DNA of 7,284 nt from JBARRO01 sp049644265 (GTDB taxonomy: Bacteria > Bacteroidota > Ignavibacteria > UBA10030), in the NCBI GenBank assembly GCA_049644265.1, contig JBARRO010000034.1:1-7284 (forward strand), read 5' to 3'. Positions 5,381-7,284 of the stretch are shown in pieces. Numbering within the stretch: the first letter of the stretch is position 1; each line of letters begins with the position of its first letter. The notes beneath the pieces were generated by a model. That model ran no database searches. It was given only the letters and a program-made list of their open reading frames with translations, and was not told the origin of the DNA. The position numbers and the translations under genes were made by a program.

Positions 5381-6625
5381 ATGTTCGAACTGATTGACAC
5401 ACAACCTCCAATCACCATCCAGCAATCCGAATTCAAGCGTCTCCTCGGATTGCCGCAGGACCGTGAGCTTGATGGTCGAATTTTGGAGCTTGCCACCTGG
5501 GCGGAGGAATGGTACCGGGAGAACGGAAAGCCATGGATCTACGCACGCCAGGAGGATGATATTCAGCTTACCGGCGGAGACCTCCGGATCAACAGCGCTT
5601 CTTTCTCACCCGGAAGGTTGAGCGATCGTCTCGGTCAGGCGCAGTCGGAGAGCGTCATGCTCGTTGCCATCAGCGCCGGACGGGAATGCGAAGAGGAAGC
5701 GCGCAAGCTCTGGGCCGATGGAAAACCCGACGAATATTTTTTCCTGGAAGTGTATGGTTCGGCAGTCGTTGAACATCTGGTCGCCGTTGCATCCTTCCGA
5801 CTGTGTGAGTGGGCAGATCAACACAGTGCTGCCATCCTCCCCCATTATAGTCCCGGATATCCAGGTTGGGACATCAGAGATCAAACGAAGCTGCTCGAAC
5901 TGATCCTGAAGCATCAAGGCGCGAAGTTCCATGAGCATCTCTCCGCCATGGAAACCGGAATGCTGCAGCCAAAGAAATCGCTCCTGGCCGTGTTCGGGAT
6001 TACGAACAGGTTGGATTTGGTCCCGCGATTAACGGAGCTGGTGCCGTGCGAAAACTGCTCATTGCCTTCCTGCCGGTACCGCAGGGCGCCCCAGAAGTAT
6101 CCGCTTCCACAGCTGGAAAATGTCCGTCGTCTGCAGTCCGGCGGAAACGGAGGATCGGTAAACGATGTATCCAGGCGGAAGTTCACAGTAAACCCGCGAG
6201 CGCTGCAGAAATGGACGGAGGAGAGGCTTTCGATAGAATCTCTTGCCGACCGGTCGATCCTGGCACGGTTTCGGTACGACGGTACGACATGTTCGAACCT
6301 CGGACGTCCGCTGGCGTTTGAGTACCACGTGAAGGTCGGCTCCCAGGACCGGGGATATCCGATTCTTGAGGCGGGTTGCGAACCCGTTGCCGGCAACGAC
6401 GGACATACGCATATGTGCGAATACATAAAGAATGCTCAGTCACTCATGAAAAGTATCACTGTCGAAAAGCCATTGGTCGGCAAACCACTTGATGATGTTT
6501 TCGCATGGCAACGGAACTACAGTCCCGCAGGTTGTTACTGCACGCAGGAGAGTCGTGACCATAAATGGGGGATCGTGTTTGAGGTGTTGCGTTATGCGTT
6601 GGAAAAACGGAAGAACGGCGGTTAG
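5381..6625 (+). CDS. MetH-reactivation-domain protein with cysteine-rich, IscU-like C-terminal half
   Basis: 414 residues. Residues about 10-220 resemble the AdoMet-binding reactivation domain of cobalamin-dependent methionine synthase, which exists as a separate protein in some anaerobes (for example Thermotoga). The signature is HYSPGYPGWDIRDQ (155-168), followed by LLELI and HLSAMETGML, as in the MetH segment around its GYPACP motif. Then comes Cys223-x2-Cys226-x4-Cys231. Residues about 292-410 have Cys304, Cys333 (AGC), Cys346 and Cys385/Cys387, with GKPLDDVFA (367-375) and a long last helix. The order and spacing resemble IscU/NifU (Cys, VKV strand, GC, GKxLxxA, Cys, helix); this is my inference, not an established assignment. 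The ATG at 5381 is chosen; an upstream TTG at 5345 lies in the inverted repeat and would add residues read from repeat DNA. No SD sequence is present. The gene follows the RACo-like gene, so joint repair of an oxidised corrinoid enzyme is likely. Confidence 0.82.
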   Translation: MFELIDTQPPITIQQSEFKRLLGLPQDRELDGRILELATWAEEWYRENGKPWIYARQEDDIQLTGGDLRINSASFSPGRLSDRLGQAQSESVMLVAISAGRECEEEARKLWADGKPDEYFFLEVYGSAVVEHLVAVASFRLCEWADQHSAAILPHYSPGYPGWDIRDQTKLLELILKHQGAKFHEHLSAMETGMLQPKKSLLAVFGITNRLDLVPRLTELVPCENCSLPSCRYRRAPQKYPLPQLENVRRLQSGGNGGSVNDVSRRKFTVNPRALQKWTEERLSIESLADRSILARFRYDGTTCSNLGRPLAFEYHVKVGSQDRGYPILEAGCEPVAGNDGHTHMCEYIKNAQSLMKSITVEKPLVGKPLDDVFAWQRNYSPAGCYCTQESRDHKWGIVFEVLRYALEKRKNGG

Positions 6626-6830
6626 AGGTTAGTTTCGAGTTTCGGGTTTGAAGTTTCGAGTGTGGAGTCCAAGGTTCAAAGTTCAAAGTAGTTGCGGGTT
6701 ACGAGTTTCCAATTACCAGTTTCCAGTTACCGGTTTACTGTCAACTCTTTACTGGCTACTGGATACTGGTTACTGTTTGCTGTTTACCATTCACTTATCG
6801 CTATTCACCTTTCACCACCTCCAATCCACC
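6620..6830. repeat. Spacer made wholly of a degenerate 7-base tandem array
   Basis: From inside the last codons of the upstream gene to the base before the next ATG, the plus strand splits into 7-base units. The first part has AGTTTCG at 6631, 6638 and 6652, and GGTTCAA and AGTTCAA at 6673 and 6680. After a 3-base slip (6687-6689) the phase holds without break from 6690 to 6829. Eighteen successive units from 6704 all end in C (for example AGTTACC 6725, TGGATAC 6760, TGGTTAC 6767, TATTCAC 6802). TACTG recurs at 6736, 6750, 6757, 6764 and 6771. No gene, terminator or clear promoter is visible; a frame open through it onto the next gene is an artefact. Confidence 0.88.
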
Positions 6831-7154
6831 ATGCACAAACTCTGCGACATAGACAAATCCGCAAAAGAAAAACTCCCCCCTACAACCGCCGACAAATCGG
6901 GGATCGGCGTGCATTACATCGACGCGTTTATCAAGCCGATGAACAAGACCCTCGAAGACGGGACGAGGGTCGCCTGTAAGAGGAAAGGCCTGAAACTCAC
7001 GCTCACGGTGGGGACGAAAAAGGGTGAAGGACTAATGAGGAGATTGGATATCAGCAAAGATCCGGTTGTCATGCTGAAGGCGGCGTTGCAGGAAGCGGCG
7101 AAGGCGGCCGGTATCGAGTTCACTATCACAGAAAACGAAATCCTCGTCGGTTAA
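6831..7154 (+). CDS. Small conserved-looking protein of unknown function (107 residues)
   Basis: I do not recognise this protein. It is soluble and lysine-rich, with no signal peptide or membrane segment. It begins MHKLCDIDKSAKEK and has a predicted strand-rich middle (GLKLTLTVGT, 53-62). An alanine-rich helix follows (PVVMLKAALQEAAKAAG, 78-94), and it ends in a likely beta strand (IEFTITENEILVG). Cysteines are at 5 and 49; there is no metal-binding cluster. The ATG at 6831 is taken as start because the open frame upstream (from 6648) is repeat DNA that would encode a low-complexity Tyr/Leu/Ser-rich leader. No SD sequence precedes it. Ordinary codon use and a compact folded-looking sequence make it a real gene. 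It lies after the two cobalamin-reactivation genes but across a 205-base repeat spacer, so a link to them is uncertain. It is 27 bases from the next gene, with which it may share a transcript. Confidence 0.75.
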   Translation: MHKLCDIDKSAKEKLPPTTADKSGIGVHYIDAFIKPMNKTLEDGTRVACKRKGLKLTLTVGTKKGEGLMRRLDISKDPVVMLKAALQEAAKAAGIEFTITENEILVG

Positions 7155-7169
7155 GATACGCGAGGGAAG

Positions 7170-7175
7170 AAGGAG
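7170..7175 (+). promoter_or_regulatory. Strong Shine-Dalgarno sequence of the exported-protein gene
   Basis: AAGGAG six bases before the ATG at 7182. It fixes that start and contrasts with the SD-less starts of the three plus-strand genes before it. Confidence 0.75.
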
Positions 7176-7181
7176 CATATC

Positions 7182-7284
7182 ATGAAGAAGTATCGGGCAG
7201 GCAACGTGGGACGTTATGTGGCATTATTTGTTGTCAGCGCCTTGTTTGGGGCTCAGTTGAACGCTCAGTCGGACACCATACAGA
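7182..7284 (+). CDS. Exported protein, N-terminal fragment (runs off right edge)
   Basis: Only 34 codons are present. They encode a signal peptide: a basic start (MKKYRAGNVGRY), a hydrophobic core (VALFVVSALFGA) and a likely cleavage site LNA-QS around residue 28, followed by SDTIQ. A strong SD sequence lies 6 bases upstream. Leaders of this shape ending in NAQS are common on outer-membrane beta-barrels and other secreted proteins of Bacteroidota-type bacteria, but the mature protein is beyond the edge and its function cannot be told. It follows the small unknown gene by 27 bases. Confidence 0.75.
   Translation, partial: MKKYRAGNVGRYVALFVVSALFGAQLNAQSDTIQ

Noticed and set aside
5239..5496. 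85-codon minus-strand frame rich in Lys/Asn/Arg over the inverted repeat
   Set aside because: This is the typical artefact of reading through CGCAAAG/CACGAAG-type repeats; no real protein features.
6648..6830. N-terminal extension of the small unknown protein
   Set aside because: The extra 61 residues are translated heptamer repeat (Tyr/Leu/Ser/Phe-rich) with no sign of a genuine domain; the ATG at 6831 begins ordinary coding sequence.

Overview
The window looks like a piece of a chromosome from a moderate-GC bacterium, probably of the Bacteroidota/Ignavibacteriota (FCB) kind. This is an inference from three things: a GH9-type secreted enzyme and an esterase of a style common there, a mix of genes with and without Shine-Dalgarno (SD) sequences, and spacers filled with degenerate short-period repeats. 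No rRNA, tRNA, CRISPR array, insertion sequence or phage gene is visible.

Left half, minus strand. An aldo/keto reductase with a Tat-type signal (2524-3378) is followed, after a repeat-filled spacer, by a two-gene unit. This is a secreted esterase-D-type serine hydrolase with a small C-terminal beta domain (1174-2277), then the first 389 codons of a secreted glycoside-hydrolase-family-9-like protein that runs off the left edge (1-1169). The GH9-like gene starts at a GTG four bases after the esterase stop, so the two are probably translationally coupled. They suggest extracellular breakdown of ester-decorated polysaccharide.

Right half, plus strand. A RACo/RamA-type reductive activator (3600-5249: [2Fe-2S] ferredoxin domain plus ASKHA ATPase/DUF4445) is followed by a stand-alone protein with a MetH-reactivation-like domain (5381-6625). 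The second protein carries a cysteine-rich C-terminal half whose layout resembles an IscU/NifU iron-sulfur scaffold. Together they read as a two-protein machine for re-reducing and re-methylating an inactivated cob(II)alamin methyltransferase. Its corrinoid client is not in the window. A 107-residue protein of unknown function (6831-7154) and the first 34 codons of an exported protein (7182 to the edge) follow.

The most unusual non-coding feature is the spacers. Two of them (about 2303-2518 and 6620-6829) are degenerate tandem arrays with a 7-base period. Two others (3552-3587 and 5247-5362) are 9-base-type arrays, the second arranged as a large symmetric inverted repeat that begins on a stop codon. 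A 6-base-period array also sits in frame inside the GH9-like gene. The four genes preceded directly by these spacers have no recognisable SD sequence, whereas the three not so preceded do.
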